12,380 nt of DNA, taken from contig JAKEHA010000274.1 of NCBI GenBank assembly GCA_022615275.1, positions 1 to 12,380 on the forward strand. The letters are read 5' to 3'. The translations under genes were made by a program, and so were the position numbers. Positions 6,023 through 12,380 of the stretch are shown here, in pieces. Source of the DNA: Candidatus Latescibacterota bacterium (GTDB taxonomy: Bacteria > Krumholzibacteriota > Krumholzibacteriia > WVZY01 > JAKEHA01). Positions within the stretch are counted from its first letter, which is position 1, and every line of letters begins with the position of its first letter. Under the pieces are notes generated by a model. That model was given only the letters and a program-made list of their open reading frames with translations, made no database searches and was not told where the DNA came from.

Positions 6023-6805
6023 ATGGAGCTTTCGAGAACGCGTGCTTGGGCTTTGGGATTGGCAGCCGTTCTTCTACTGTCCGCTGTCACCGCCATCGCT
6101 CAAACACTACCGCACGAGAACCATTACAAGGTCTACCGGACGATCCCGATCACATACGTTAGACCGGTGACGCTGATCGACCAGTTCGGCCCGATCAACG
6201 TGACGGACTTCGTACTGGAGAAATTCGCCAACCCAGCCGAGAAAATCCATCCGGAAACCGGCGACGTGTTTCCGATCGTCGATCCCGCGATTCATCAGAC
6301 CTGGTGGCGAATCCACGCGCCCCAGCCCTCGCGAACCATCGTCGGGATCGATCAATTCGGCATCTCGCAGTGGATCCTTGGCGACGCGACCTACCTGTTG
6401 AACCCGGCGCTCAAGAATGTTCCTCCGCCGGCGCCGCCGCCGGTCTGGAATCACTACGTGTGCTACCAAGCGCACGGGCCGACGCTCGGTCGGCCGGTAA
6501 TTCTCATCGACCAGTTCGGGACGTGTAACGTCGTGGTGCTACAAGGAAAACTGTTCTGCAACCCGGCTGAAAAGCTTCACGAGGACGGCACTTCGTATCC
6601 GATCGTCGACCACGTTGCACACTTGGCGTGCTATTTGGTCCAGAATGCGACGCCGTTCACGCGCTCGATCACGGCCATCGACCAATTCGGATTCTGGCAG
6701 TTGGAGACATTCGAAAACGATTGCATGTGCGTGCCTGCGTTGAAGGAGCACGTTCTAAGGACCGAGCAGTCGACGTGGGGAAAGATCAAGGCCATGTATC
6801 GATAG
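6023..6805 (+). CDS. Secreted protein with two ~98-residue IDQFG repeats (DUF7450-like)
   Basis: This 260-residue protein begins with a signal peptide: MELSRTR, a hydrophobic core (10-21), then AIAQ with probable cleavage near residue 27. The mature part holds two halves, residues 34-131 and 144-241, joined by a Pro-rich linker (PPPAPPP, 134-140). Each half has two IDQFG motifs, at 52, 109, 162 and 219, together with NPAEK, PIVD and PALK. The pattern resembles the DUF7450-type domain as I remember it; no biochemical function is known to me. The second half has six cysteines (147, 168, 179, 203, 234, 236), suggesting three disulfides in an oxidising compartment. The first half has none. It is a single-gene unit with its own promoter, ribosome-binding site and terminator. 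There is no lipobox and no membrane anchor. Confidence 0.85.
   Translation: MELSRTRAWALGLAAVLLLSAVTAIAQTLPHENHYKVYRTIPITYVRPVTLIDQFGPINVTDFVLEKFANPAEKIHPETGDVFPIVDPAIHQTWWRIHAPQPSRTIVGIDQFGISQWILGDATYLLNPALKNVPPPAPPPVWNHYVCYQAHGPTLGRPVILIDQFGTCNVVVLQGKLFCNPAEKLHEDGTSYPIVDHVAHLACYLVQNATPFTRSITAIDQFGFWQLETFENDCMCVPALKEHVLRTEQSTWGKIKAMYR
6122..6745 (+). repeat. Internal tandem duplication in the secreted protein gene
   Basis: Units 6122-6415 and 6452-6745 each encode 98 residues that align with two compensating one-residue gaps. Each unit is itself two-fold, and the IDQFG codons begin at 6176, 6347, 6506 and 6677. DNA identity is low outside the motifs, so the duplication is old. Confidence 0.8.
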
Positions 6806-6841
6806 TCCTCGAAACGAACGCACCCACCGTTCGAAACGAGG

Positions 6842-6876
6842 CGGCCGGTCGCTCCGCGCGGGCGACCGGCCGTTTT
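6842..6876 (+). terminator. Rho-independent terminator after the repeat protein
   Basis: CGGCCGGTCGC (6842-6852) and GCGACCGGCCG (6862-6872) form a perfect 11-bp stem around a 9-nt loop, followed by TTTT (6873-6876). It also sits just beyond the stop of the convergent tmk gene and may stop that transcript, though the T-run is missing on that side. Confidence 0.9.
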
Positions 6877-6877
6877 C

Positions 6878-7513
6878 TTACTCCCATTCGAGTGCCTCGA
6901 TCACGGCCGCGTGCACGTCGTCGACGCTGCGCGTTCCGTCCAGCTTCACCACGGGTCCGAAGTGCGCTTCGTAGCGCGGCAGGAGCTTCTCGTAGTTCTT
7001 CGCGATCGTCGCGAGGAGCGGGCGCGTCTCGTAGATGGCCTTCGTCCCCTTGCGCTCCGAGAGACGCTGCAAGCAAATGTCTATCGGCACCGATAGAAAT
7101 ACGGTGAGATCGGGCACCGCGCAGCCCTGGTTGACGTCGATCACCCAGTCCGCCGACACCGACGCGTCGAGCGTCTGGTACGCCATCGACGAGAAGACGT
7201 AGCGGTCGCAGATCACGTGTTCACCCGCAGAGAGGTGCGCAGCGATCGCGCGCGAGTGCGCGAGTCGGTCGGCGGCGAAGAGCAGACCCATCACGTCCTC
7301 GCCCGGCCGGTAGAGCGAGCCGTCGGCCGCCTTCTCCTGTCCGGTTAGCAGGCGACGGATGAATGCGCCCACCGGATCGGAAGTCGGCTCGTTGGTGAGG
7401 AAACTAGCGTGTCCGCTTCGCGTACAATGAGCTTGTAACTTGGCGGCTTGGGTGGTGGTCCCGGCCCCGTCGAGGCCTTCCAAGACAATGAATCGTGCGT
7501 CGCGGTGCGGCAT
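6878..7513 (-). CDS. tmk: Thymidylate kinase with atypical P-loop
   Basis: dTMP kinase phosphorylates dTMP to dTDP using ATP. The 211-residue product has normal length and the family layout: FIVLEGLDGAGTTTQ (8-22), the NEPTSDPVG segment in place of REPGG (41-49), LLFAADRLAH (77-86), the DRYVFSSMAYQ motif (103-113), PDLTVFLSVP (134-143) and an ERKG-containing LID region (153-156). The canonical P-loop GxxxxGK[ST] reads G13-LDGA-G18-T19-T20, so the phosphate-binding lysine is replaced by threonine. ATG 7513 is chosen because it gives family length; a TTG at 7558 would add 15 residues. There is no clear ribosome-binding site, and a 17-bp palindrome lies 8 nt upstream of the ATG. It converges on the repeat protein and is divergent from the S41 protease gene. 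Confidence 0.9.
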   Translation of the reverse strand: MPHRDARFIVLEGLDGAGTTTQAAKLQAHCTRSGHASFLTNEPTSDPVGAFIRRLLTGQEKAADGSLYRPGEDVMGLLFAADRLAHSRAIAAHLSAGEHVICDRYVFSSMAYQTLDASVSADWVIDVNQGCAVPDLTVFLSVPIDICLQRLSERKGTKAIYETRPLLATIAKNYEKLLPRYEAHFGPVVKLDGTRSVDDVHAAVIEALEWE

Positions 7514-7521
7514 GCGGAACG

Positions 7522-7538
7522 CCCGGTCGGCGACCGGG
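7522..7538. repeat. 17-bp palindrome in front of tmk
   Basis: CCCGGTCG-G-CGACCGGG is a perfect inverted repeat with a single central base, 8 bases upstream of the tmk ATG. It could be an operator, or an RNA hairpin shielding the translation start. It is coding only if the alternative TTG start is used. Confidence 0.5.
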
Positions 7539-7585
7539 AGGAGTGGGGAGTCTAACAAAGGGCCCCGGCCCGCGAAAAGGCCGGG

Positions 7586-7614
7586 TTGCCGCCCCCAGCC
7601 GATTCATTTATATT
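7586..7614 (+). promoter_or_regulatory. Sigma70-type promoter of the S41 protease gene
   Basis: TTGCCG (7586-7591) and TATATT (7609-7614) are spaced 17 in the only AT-rich patch of the tmk/protease intergenic region. The leader to the GTG at 7759 would be about 138 nt. It contains two similar small hairpins sharing GCCGCTTAG, at 7618-7630 and 7716-7728. Confidence 0.5.
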
Positions 7615-7743
7615 TCGGCCGCTTAGGCGGACTTCGCGACGGGCAGACCGCGTCGTTCTAGCCAGGGCCAAAGCGCCGGAACACTGGAATACATGTTGCA
7701 AGTATCTAGCAAAACGCCGCTTAGCGGCATCCAACGTCCAGCC

Positions 7744-7750
7744 GAGGAGG
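7744..7750 (+). promoter_or_regulatory. Ribosome-binding site supporting the GTG start
   Basis: GAGGAGG with 8-nt spacing to GTG 7759 supports this unusual start codon for the S41 protease. A signal-anchor sequence follows immediately. Confidence 0.8.
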
Positions 7751-7758
7751 CTTGAACC

Positions 7759-9456
7759 GTGAAGCGTCTCACCGCCCGTCATTTCATCATCGGATTCGCC
7801 GTCCTCGCGCTCTTCGTCGTCACCATCGGAGTCTCGGGTGGGGCTTTCGGCCAGAGCAAACCCACCAAGAGCCAGACCTCCGACGTCTACCACGACCTCG
7901 AGATCTTCACGAAGATCCTGGAGAAGATCACCCAGAACTACGTCGACGAAGTCGACACGCACCAGCTGATCGAGAAGGCGATCGAGGGGATGCTCTCCGA
8001 ACTCGATCCCCACAGCCAGTATCTCGCCGGCCTCGAGTACGAAGACTTGATGGTCAGCACGCGCGGCGAGTTCGGCGGGCTCGGCATCCTGATCTCGTTC
8101 CGCGACAACTATCCGACCGTGATGTCGCCCATCGACGGGACCCCCGCCGAGCGCGCGGGCATCCGCGGCGGCGATCAGATTACAGAAATCGAAGGCAACG
8201 CCACCGAGGGCTGGAGCGTCGACAAGGCGGTCGGGTTCCTGCGCGGCGAGCCCGGCACCAAGGTGCGCTTCAAAGTGAGCCGCCCCGGCCAGACCGACGC
8301 CATCGAGTACGTCCTCGTGCGCGAAGTCATCAACGTCTCCAGCGTTCCGTACTACAGCAAGATGGACGACGGCATCGGCTACATCCGTGTGTCGAACTTC
8401 GCCAAGAAGACCGCGCAGGAATTGAATGACGCCCTGCACGATCTGGAAAAGCAGGCCATTCGCGGGCTCGTGCTCGATTTCCGCTCGAATCCGGGCGGGC
8501 TCTTGCAGTCGGCGACGGAAGTGACCGAGCAGTTCCTTGATAAGGACAAGCTGCTCGTGTACACGAAGGGACGTTTGGCCAACGCCAATCGCAAGTATTA
8601 CTCGTCCAACCGCGACATCCACAAGGGATACCCGATCGTCGTCATGGTGAACGAGAACAGTGCCAGCGCCGCGGAGATTTTCGCGGGTGCCATGCAGGAC
8701 TGGGACGCGGCCGTGGTGGTCGGGCAGACCTCGTTCGGGAAGGGAACCGTGCAGACCGTCTTCACGCTCTCCGAGACCGAAGCCGTCAAGCTCACGACCG
8801 CGAAGTACTACACGCCCTCCGGCCGCAGCATCCACAAGGACGAGCGCGAGCACCCCGACGAAGAGGACCTGGTCGCGATGAATGACGGCGGCGGCGAGAT
8901 GGACCTGCGCCCCGACGACGCGCCCGAGGAGAAGCTCGACGCGGGGACGACCGAGCTCAAGGAAGCGAAGGACGATATCGAGAAGCCCGTTTTCTATACC
9001 TCGAGCGGCCGCGTGGTCTACGGCGGCGGCGGCATCACGCCCGACATCGAGTACACGCCGCGCGAGTACACCGAACTCATGCGCCGTTTGGAGCGCGACG
9101 GCCTCGGCTTCTCGTTCGCCGTGGATTACCTCAAGAACCACGAGATCACCGAGGACTTCAAGACCACGGACGCGATCCTCGCCGACTTCTACAAGTTCCT
9201 CGGGACCAAGAAGTTCGAGTACAAGAAGGAAGAGTTGACGCAGGAGAACGTCGACTACATCCGTACCATGATCGCGCGCGAAGCGGTCAACAACAAGTTC
9301 GGCCGGAAGGCGATGTACAAGGTCGTACTCGGCGCCGATCCGGAGCTGCAAGAAACCCTCAAGATGATGGAGAAGCACCCGACGCTCAAGGAGATGTTCA
9401 CCTTCGCCGAGGATCAGAAGGGCGTCAAGAAGGCGGCCGTCACCAAGAAGCCGTAG
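7759..9456 (+). CDS. S41 family C-terminal processing peptidase (CtpA/Prc type)
   Basis: This is an exported serine protease of 565 residues. An N-terminal signal or anchor segment (MKRLTARH, hydrophobic 9-25) is followed by a helical region and a PDZ domain at about 95-190 (GGLGI, SPIDGTPAERAGIRGGDQI). The S41 catalytic domain spans about 200-435. The catalytic dyad is S303 in NSASAAEIFAGA and K328 in TSFGKGTVQ, with Q332 nearby. Between TPSGRSIH and GGGGITPDIEY lies an acidic insertion (about 361-412), followed by a charged C-terminal helical extension ending in a Lys-rich tail. Such enzymes trim or degrade periplasmic proteins from their C-termini; the substrate here is unknown. It has its own promoter, is divergent from tmk, and lies 56 nt before the HAD phosphatase gene, with which it may be cotranscribed. 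Confidence 0.95.
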   Translation: MKRLTARHFIIGFAVLALFVVTIGVSGGAFGQSKPTKSQTSDVYHDLEIFTKILEKITQNYVDEVDTHQLIEKAIEGMLSELDPHSQYLAGLEYEDLMVSTRGEFGGLGILISFRDNYPTVMSPIDGTPAERAGIRGGDQITEIEGNATEGWSVDKAVGFLRGEPGTKVRFKVSRPGQTDAIEYVLVREVINVSSVPYYSKMDDGIGYIRVSNFAKKTAQELNDALHDLEKQAIRGLVLDFRSNPGGLLQSATEVTEQFLDKDKLLVYTKGRLANANRKYYSSNRDIHKGYPIVVMVNENSASAAEIFAGAMQDWDAAVVVGQTSFGKGTVQTVFTLSETEAVKLTTAKYYTPSGRSIHKDEREHPDEEDLVAMNDGGGEMDLRPDDAPEEKLDAGTTELKEAKDDIEKPVFYTSSGRVVYGGGGITPDIEYTPREYTELMRRLERDGLGFSFAVDYLKNHEITEDFKTTDAILADFYKFLGTKKFEYKKEELTQENVDYIRTMIAREAVNNKFGRKAMYKVVLGADPELQETLKMMEKHPTLKEMFTFAEDQKGVKKAAVTKKP

Positions 9457-9512
9457 TTTCGGGGTCCACGAGAGTATCGTCCCTCCCGCGTGCCACGACC
9501 CCTGGTTGCACG

Positions 9513-10190
9513 ATGAAGAAGATCGCCGTCCTCTGTGATTTCGATGGCACGGTCGCCCAAGACGACGTGGGCGACCTGCTATTTCGCACCTTCGCGCGTC
9601 ACGACGGCGCCAAGGACGCCGTCGAACAATGGATGCGTGGCGAAATCTCCTCGCGCGAGTGTTTGGAACGCGAGGCCGCAGCCGCGCGCTGTTGCCCGCA
9701 CGAGCTCCAGGACTTCCTCTCCGCGCGCCGCCTAGACCCCTACTTCCGAGACTTCCACGACTTCGCCCGCCAGCGCGGGATCGAAGTGGTCGTGTTGAGC
9801 GACGGGCTCGACTACTACATCGAGCAGATTCTGATTCGCCATGGCCTGGGCGGCATCGAGTTCTTCGCCAACCAACTGCGCATCGACGGCGACACCCTGC
9901 GCGTCGAGTTCCCCTGGTACGACATGCTCTCGTGCACCGAGTGCGGTTGCTGCAAGACCCACCATCTGATGCGCTACCGCCAGGAAGGCTACTTCATCGT
10001 CTACGTCGGCAACGGCCTCTCCGACCGCTGCCCGTGCGAAAGCGCGGATCTCGTGCTGGCCAAGGGAGAGCTATTGGAGCACTGCCGCGCGCAGAACATC
10101 GGCGCCGTCGAGTTCCGTAACTTCCGCGACGTCGAGCGCGAGGTATTGAAGCGCTTGGTGCTGGACGGGGAGTTTCGGCGAAGCCTCTAG
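9513..10190 (+). CDS. HAD-IB phosphatase, MtnX-like
   Basis: This 225-residue cytosolic HAD phosphatase aligns in layout with MtnX, the 2-hydroxy-3-keto-5-methylthiopentenyl-1-phosphate phosphatase of methionine salvage, and more distantly with phosphoserine phosphatase. Motif I is D9-F-D11-G-T (nucleophile and acid/base), motif II is LSDGLDYY (S96), and the CGCCK segment (144-148) holds the motif III lysine K148, as in Bacillus MtnX. Motif IV reads G-N167-GLS-D171, where family members usually have GD-x3-D, so the first acidic residue is Asn. Five cysteines cluster at 141-147 and 173. No other methionine-salvage gene is nearby, so the substrate is left open. ATG 9513 has no clear ribosome-binding site. 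The stop is only 3 nt from the stop of the opposing gene. Confidence 0.85.
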   Translation: MKKIAVLCDFDGTVAQDDVGDLLFRTFARHDGAKDAVEQWMRGEISSRECLEREAAAARCCPHELQDFLSARRLDPYFRDFHDFARQRGIEVVVLSDGLDYYIEQILIRHGLGGIEFFANQLRIDGDTLRVEFPWYDMLSCTECGCCKTHHLMRYRQEGYFIVYVGNGLSDRCPCESADLVLAKGELLEHCRAQNIGAVEFRNFRDVEREVLKRLVLDGEFRRSL

Positions 10191-10193
10191 TTT

Positions 10194-10715
10194 CTACCGC
10201 CGCCCCGGCGCCGTGGCCGTATCCGAGAATTCGCCTTCCTGTTCCTTCTTCCACTCTTCGAATTCCGCCCAGAAGGTCGAGTCGTACTGTGTCGAGTCGA
10301 AGCCGACCTTGACCATACCGGCCTCGGGGTTCAGGACGGGGTGGTCGACGGTGCTGTCGGGGTTGTAGCGGGGGTCGCCCTTGTAGGTGGTGTATCCCAC
10401 TTCGGCCATGAAGTAGTCCAGCTCCTTGCGGGGGATGCGCCCCTGGCGGACGTACATCGCGAGCTTGTCGGTGATGGCGCGGACGTCTTCGGGTGCGATC
10501 TTGCCCTGGTCCGCGCGCCCGTAGAATAAATAAAACAACTGATGGATCTCTTGCAGGTCGTCGCCGTCGGAAATGCTGTCGGAGACGACGGCGACGAACC
10601 GTGCCACCAGGTCGTCGCGCCGGGCCTCGGGCGATTCGCGGCGCTGGATCGCGATAACCGCGACGATCCCCACGATGGCGACCAGGACGGCGATTCCCAA
10701 TAGGCGTGTTCTCAT
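10194..10715 (-). CDS. Membrane-anchored protein of unknown function
   Basis: I do not recognise this 173-residue protein. A single N-terminal hydrophobic helix (4-23, after MRTR) would anchor it with the rest outside the cytoplasm. The remainder is soluble and acidic: a helical part (about 30-105, with DDLQEIHQLFYLFYGRADQGKI and VRAITDKLAMYVRQGRIP), then a Tyr/Asp-rich part with VGYTTYKGDPRYNPD (106-120), and a charged tail. There is no lipobox and no cysteine. ATG 10715 is chosen over an upstream in-frame codon at 10751 because the promoter lies between them. The mRNA would then begin at or next to the ATG. It is convergent with the HAD phosphatase gene (3-nt gap, no terminator between) and divergent from the kinase gene. 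Confidence 0.7.
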   Translation of the reverse strand: MRTRLLGIAVLVAIVGIVAVIAIQRRESPEARRDDLVARFVAVVSDSISDGDDLQEIHQLFYLFYGRADQGKIAPEDVRAITDKLAMYVRQGRIPRKELDYFMAEVGYTTYKGDPRYNPDSTVDHPVLNPEAGMVKVGFDSTQYDSTFWAEFEEWKKEQEGEFSDTATAPGRR

Positions 10716-10722
10716 GGCGGTC

Positions 10723-10751
10723 AATATAGCGCGCGATTCCCGTCCCGGCAA
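10723..10751 (-). promoter_or_regulatory. Promoter of the membrane-anchored protein, leaderless
   Basis: Read on the minus strand, TTGCCG (10751-10746) and TATATT (10728-10723) are 17 apart. Seven bases separate the -10 box from ATG 10715, so the transcript should start at or within a base or two of the start codon. No Shine-Dalgarno sequence is present. Confidence 0.6.
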
Positions 10752-10764
10752 TGCGCGGAATCAC

Positions 10765-10795
10765 TTGTGGCATCGCGTCGCAGTTCCGCTATAAT
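10765..10795 (+). promoter_or_regulatory. Promoter of the kinase gene, near-leaderless
   Basis: There is a perfect TATAAT (10790-10795) with TTGTGG (10765-10770) at a long 19-base spacing. The -10 ends 10 bases before ATG 10806, giving a predicted leader of only a few bases and no Shine-Dalgarno. It is back to back with the minus-strand promoter at 10723-10751. Confidence 0.55.
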
Positions 10796-10805
10796 GGCCG
10801 CCCCC

Positions 10806-12380
10806 ATGATCCCCGGCAAACTCGGAAGCTACGAAGTCGTCGAGAAGATCGGCGCAGGCGGCATGGGCGAGGTGTATCGCGCCCGCGACACGCGCCTGGG
10901 CCGCGACGTCGCCATCAAGGTTCTCCCCGACGCCTTCACCAACGATGCCGAACGACTGGGGCGCTTCGAGCGCGAAGCGCGTCTGCTCGCGTCGTTGAAT
11001 CACCCCGGCATCGCGGCCATCTATGGACTCGAGAGCGCCGAGGGACGCCGCTTCCTCGTGCTCGAGCTGGTCCCCGGCGAAGACCTGGCGGAGCGCATCG
11101 GGCGCGGTCCGCTTCCGCTCGACGAAGCCGCACGAGATCGCGCGCGACATCGCCGAGGCGCTCGAGTACGCGCACGAGCAGGGCGTCGTGCACCGCGACT
11201 TGAAGCCGGCCAACGTAAAGATCACGCTCGAAGGGCGCGTCAAAGTACTCGACTTCGGCCTCGCCAAAGCCCTCGCGTCCGACGACGAGCGCGACTCCCG
11301 CCTTTCGCAATCGCCCACATTATTGAGTTCGCCCACCGTCGCGGGCGTCATCCTGGGCACCGCGGCCTACATGAGCCCCGAACAGGCGCGCGGCAAGTCG
11401 GTCGACAAGCGCGCCGACATCTTCGCGTTCGGGTGCGTGTTGTTCGAGATGCTGACGGGAACGCAGGCGTTCCAGGGCGACACCGTGTCGGACACGCTGG
11501 CCGCGGTGCTCAAGACGAATCCGGAGTGGAGCTTGCTGCCCGCGCAAACGCCGCGCGCCATCCGCGACCTCTTGCACCGCTGTCTCGAAAAAGATCCGAA
11601 ACTGCGTCTGCGCGACATTGGTGAAGCGCGCATCGCCATCGACCACGCGCGCCATGGCGGCGAAGAAGCGGTACCTGCGCCGGCGGTGTCCGCGCCGCCG
11701 CGCAAGAGTCGCGATCTTCTATGGGCGGCGGGAGCCGTCGTTCTCGCGGCCGCCGCCTTCATGGGCGCGCGCGCACTCGCGCCCGAACCGCCCGCGCTGC
11801 CGCTGCGTAAGTTCAGCATCGATCTCCCGATCCAGCGCGGACAAGTCATCAACGAATTCAGCGTCGCGCTCTCACCCGACGGGCAGCAACTCGCGTACGT
11901 CCACGACAACCGGCTGTGGGTTCGCCCGCTCTCCAGTTTCGACGCGCACGAACTGGCGGGAACGGAAGGCGCCGAGATGCCGTTCTGGTCTCCCGATGGA
12001 GCGCAGGTCGGTTACGTGAACGGCAGCGAGCTTCGCCGCATCGCGACCGAGGGCGGGAAGAGCCAGGTGATATGCAACGTGCCCGGCGGTTTCACCGGAG
12101 GACGCCAAGCCTGCTGGACCGAAGACGGCCGCATCGTGTTCACCACCGGCGCCGGCGGGATCTTCGAGGTGAACGCAGTCGGCGGAGAAGTCAAGGAAGT
12201 GGTGCCCCTGATCGAGAAGACCGAGCAGGATTATCACGAAGTGAGCGAGCTTCCCGGCGGGCGCGGGTATCTCTACGTGCCTCACCTGACCAACGCGGGC
12301 ATGTCCAAGATGGTTCTGTATGCGAACGGAAAACGAAAGGAATTGCTCGCGGTGGCGGGCGCGCGCTTGTGGCAGCCCCG
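10806..12380 (+). CDS. Ser/Thr protein kinase with TolB-like propeller; frameshifted, 3' partial
   Basis: This is a Hanks-type receptor kinase. Frame one (10806-11129) encodes the N-lobe: glycine loop GAGGMGEVYRA (16-26) and VAIK (35-38). After A108 one base (11130) must be skipped. From 11131 the kinase continues without a stop to the window end: HEIARDIAEALEYAH, catalytic HRDLKPAN (129-136, D131), DFGLAK (149-154), GTAAYMSPEQARG and the C-lobe. A Pro-rich juxtamembrane stretch and one membrane helix (about 303-325) follow. The extracytoplasmic part has TolB/PD40-type blades: LSPDGQQLAYV, WSPDGAQVGYV and WTEDGRIVF. Without the shift, translation ends at 11624 in unrelated sequence. ATG 10806 is preferred over ATG 10794, which overlaps the -10 box. 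The cause may be a sequencing error, a recent pseudogene or recoding; sequence alone does not decide. Confidence 0.85.

Noticed and set aside
7564..7585. CCCGGCC/GGCCGGG hairpin in the tmk-protease gap as a terminator
   Set aside because: No T-run follows on either strand, and the genes are divergent there, so no transcript should end at this point.
7685..7700. Sigma54-like site TGGAAT-N5-TTGCA before the S41 protease gene
   Set aside because: The GG-N10-GC spacing fits, but two bases of the -24 element differ and no activator site is seen. The TTGCCG/TATATT pair upstream is an adequate promoter. It is kept only as a possibility.
7552..9378. 608-codon open frame on the minus strand opposite the S41 protease gene
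   Set aside because: It is the mirror of a high-GC gene with strong codon bias. It is low-complexity (Leu/Val/Asp/Arg-rich), has no family resemblance, and the plus-strand protease carries all catalytic motifs.
9461..9502. GGGGTC/GACCCC inverted repeat after the S41 protease gene as a terminator
   Set aside because: It has only 6 pairs with a 30-nt loop and no T-run, and the HAD gene follows closely on the same strand.
10767..10805. Earlier in-frame starts of the kinase (GTG 10767, ATG 10794)
   Set aside because: Both lie inside or overlap the -35 to -10 promoter region, and the kinase family begins close to the glycine loop, so ATG 10806 fits better.

Overview
The window is GC-rich, densely coded bacterial chromosome. 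Thirteen protein genes are recognised, and two of them run off the ends. No rRNA, tRNA, CRISPR array, insertion sequence or phage gene was seen. The gene set points to a Gram-negative-type, free-living bacterium: it has a secreted C-terminal-processing protease, a lipoprotein with a fibronectin type III fold, a secreted protein built from IDQFG repeats, and a receptor-type Ser/Thr kinase fused to a TolB-like propeller. Kinase-propeller fusions are common in Acidobacteriota, Gemmatimonadota, Eisenbacteria-like and related uncultured lineages. The phylum is an inference and cannot be fixed from this window.

Layout. (1) 1-2054, plus strand: a three-gene overlapping operon, DUF366 protein (5' truncated) - queE - site-2 (M50) protease. 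It is closed by a strong hairpin at 2061-2093, shared with the convergent FN3 lipoprotein gene (2120-2560, minus). (2) 2574-3325: a hairpin-bearing intergenic stretch, then a sigma70-type promoter and an HU-family DNA-binding protein gene. (3) 3403-5864, plus: ltaE (threonine aldolase) - rsmI (16S rRNA methyltransferase) - CDP-alcohol phosphatidyltransferase. A very long hairpin (3346-3389) separates this group from HU. (4) 5842-6876: a promoter overlapping the end of the previous gene, a secreted duplicated protein, and a terminator. (5) 6878-7513, minus: tmk, divergent from the S41 protease gene at 7759-9456. The protease gene is followed by an MtnX-like HAD phosphatase (9513-10190). (6) 10194-10715, minus: a small membrane-anchored protein of unknown function. 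It is divergent from a kinase gene (10806 to the end) across a 90-bp region holding two back-to-back promoters, both predicted to give near-leaderless mRNAs.

Most of the window is housekeeping: tRNA modification, rRNA methylation, nucleotide and lipid synthesis, and envelope proteolysis. I do not see a clearly new multi-gene system. The best leads are molecular oddities. These are a thymidylate kinase whose P-loop lysine is replaced by threonine; a secreted two-repeat protein in which one repeat carries six cysteines and the other none; a +1 frameshift inside an otherwise intact kinase; the DUF366-queE-M50 coupling; and the paired leaderless promoters.
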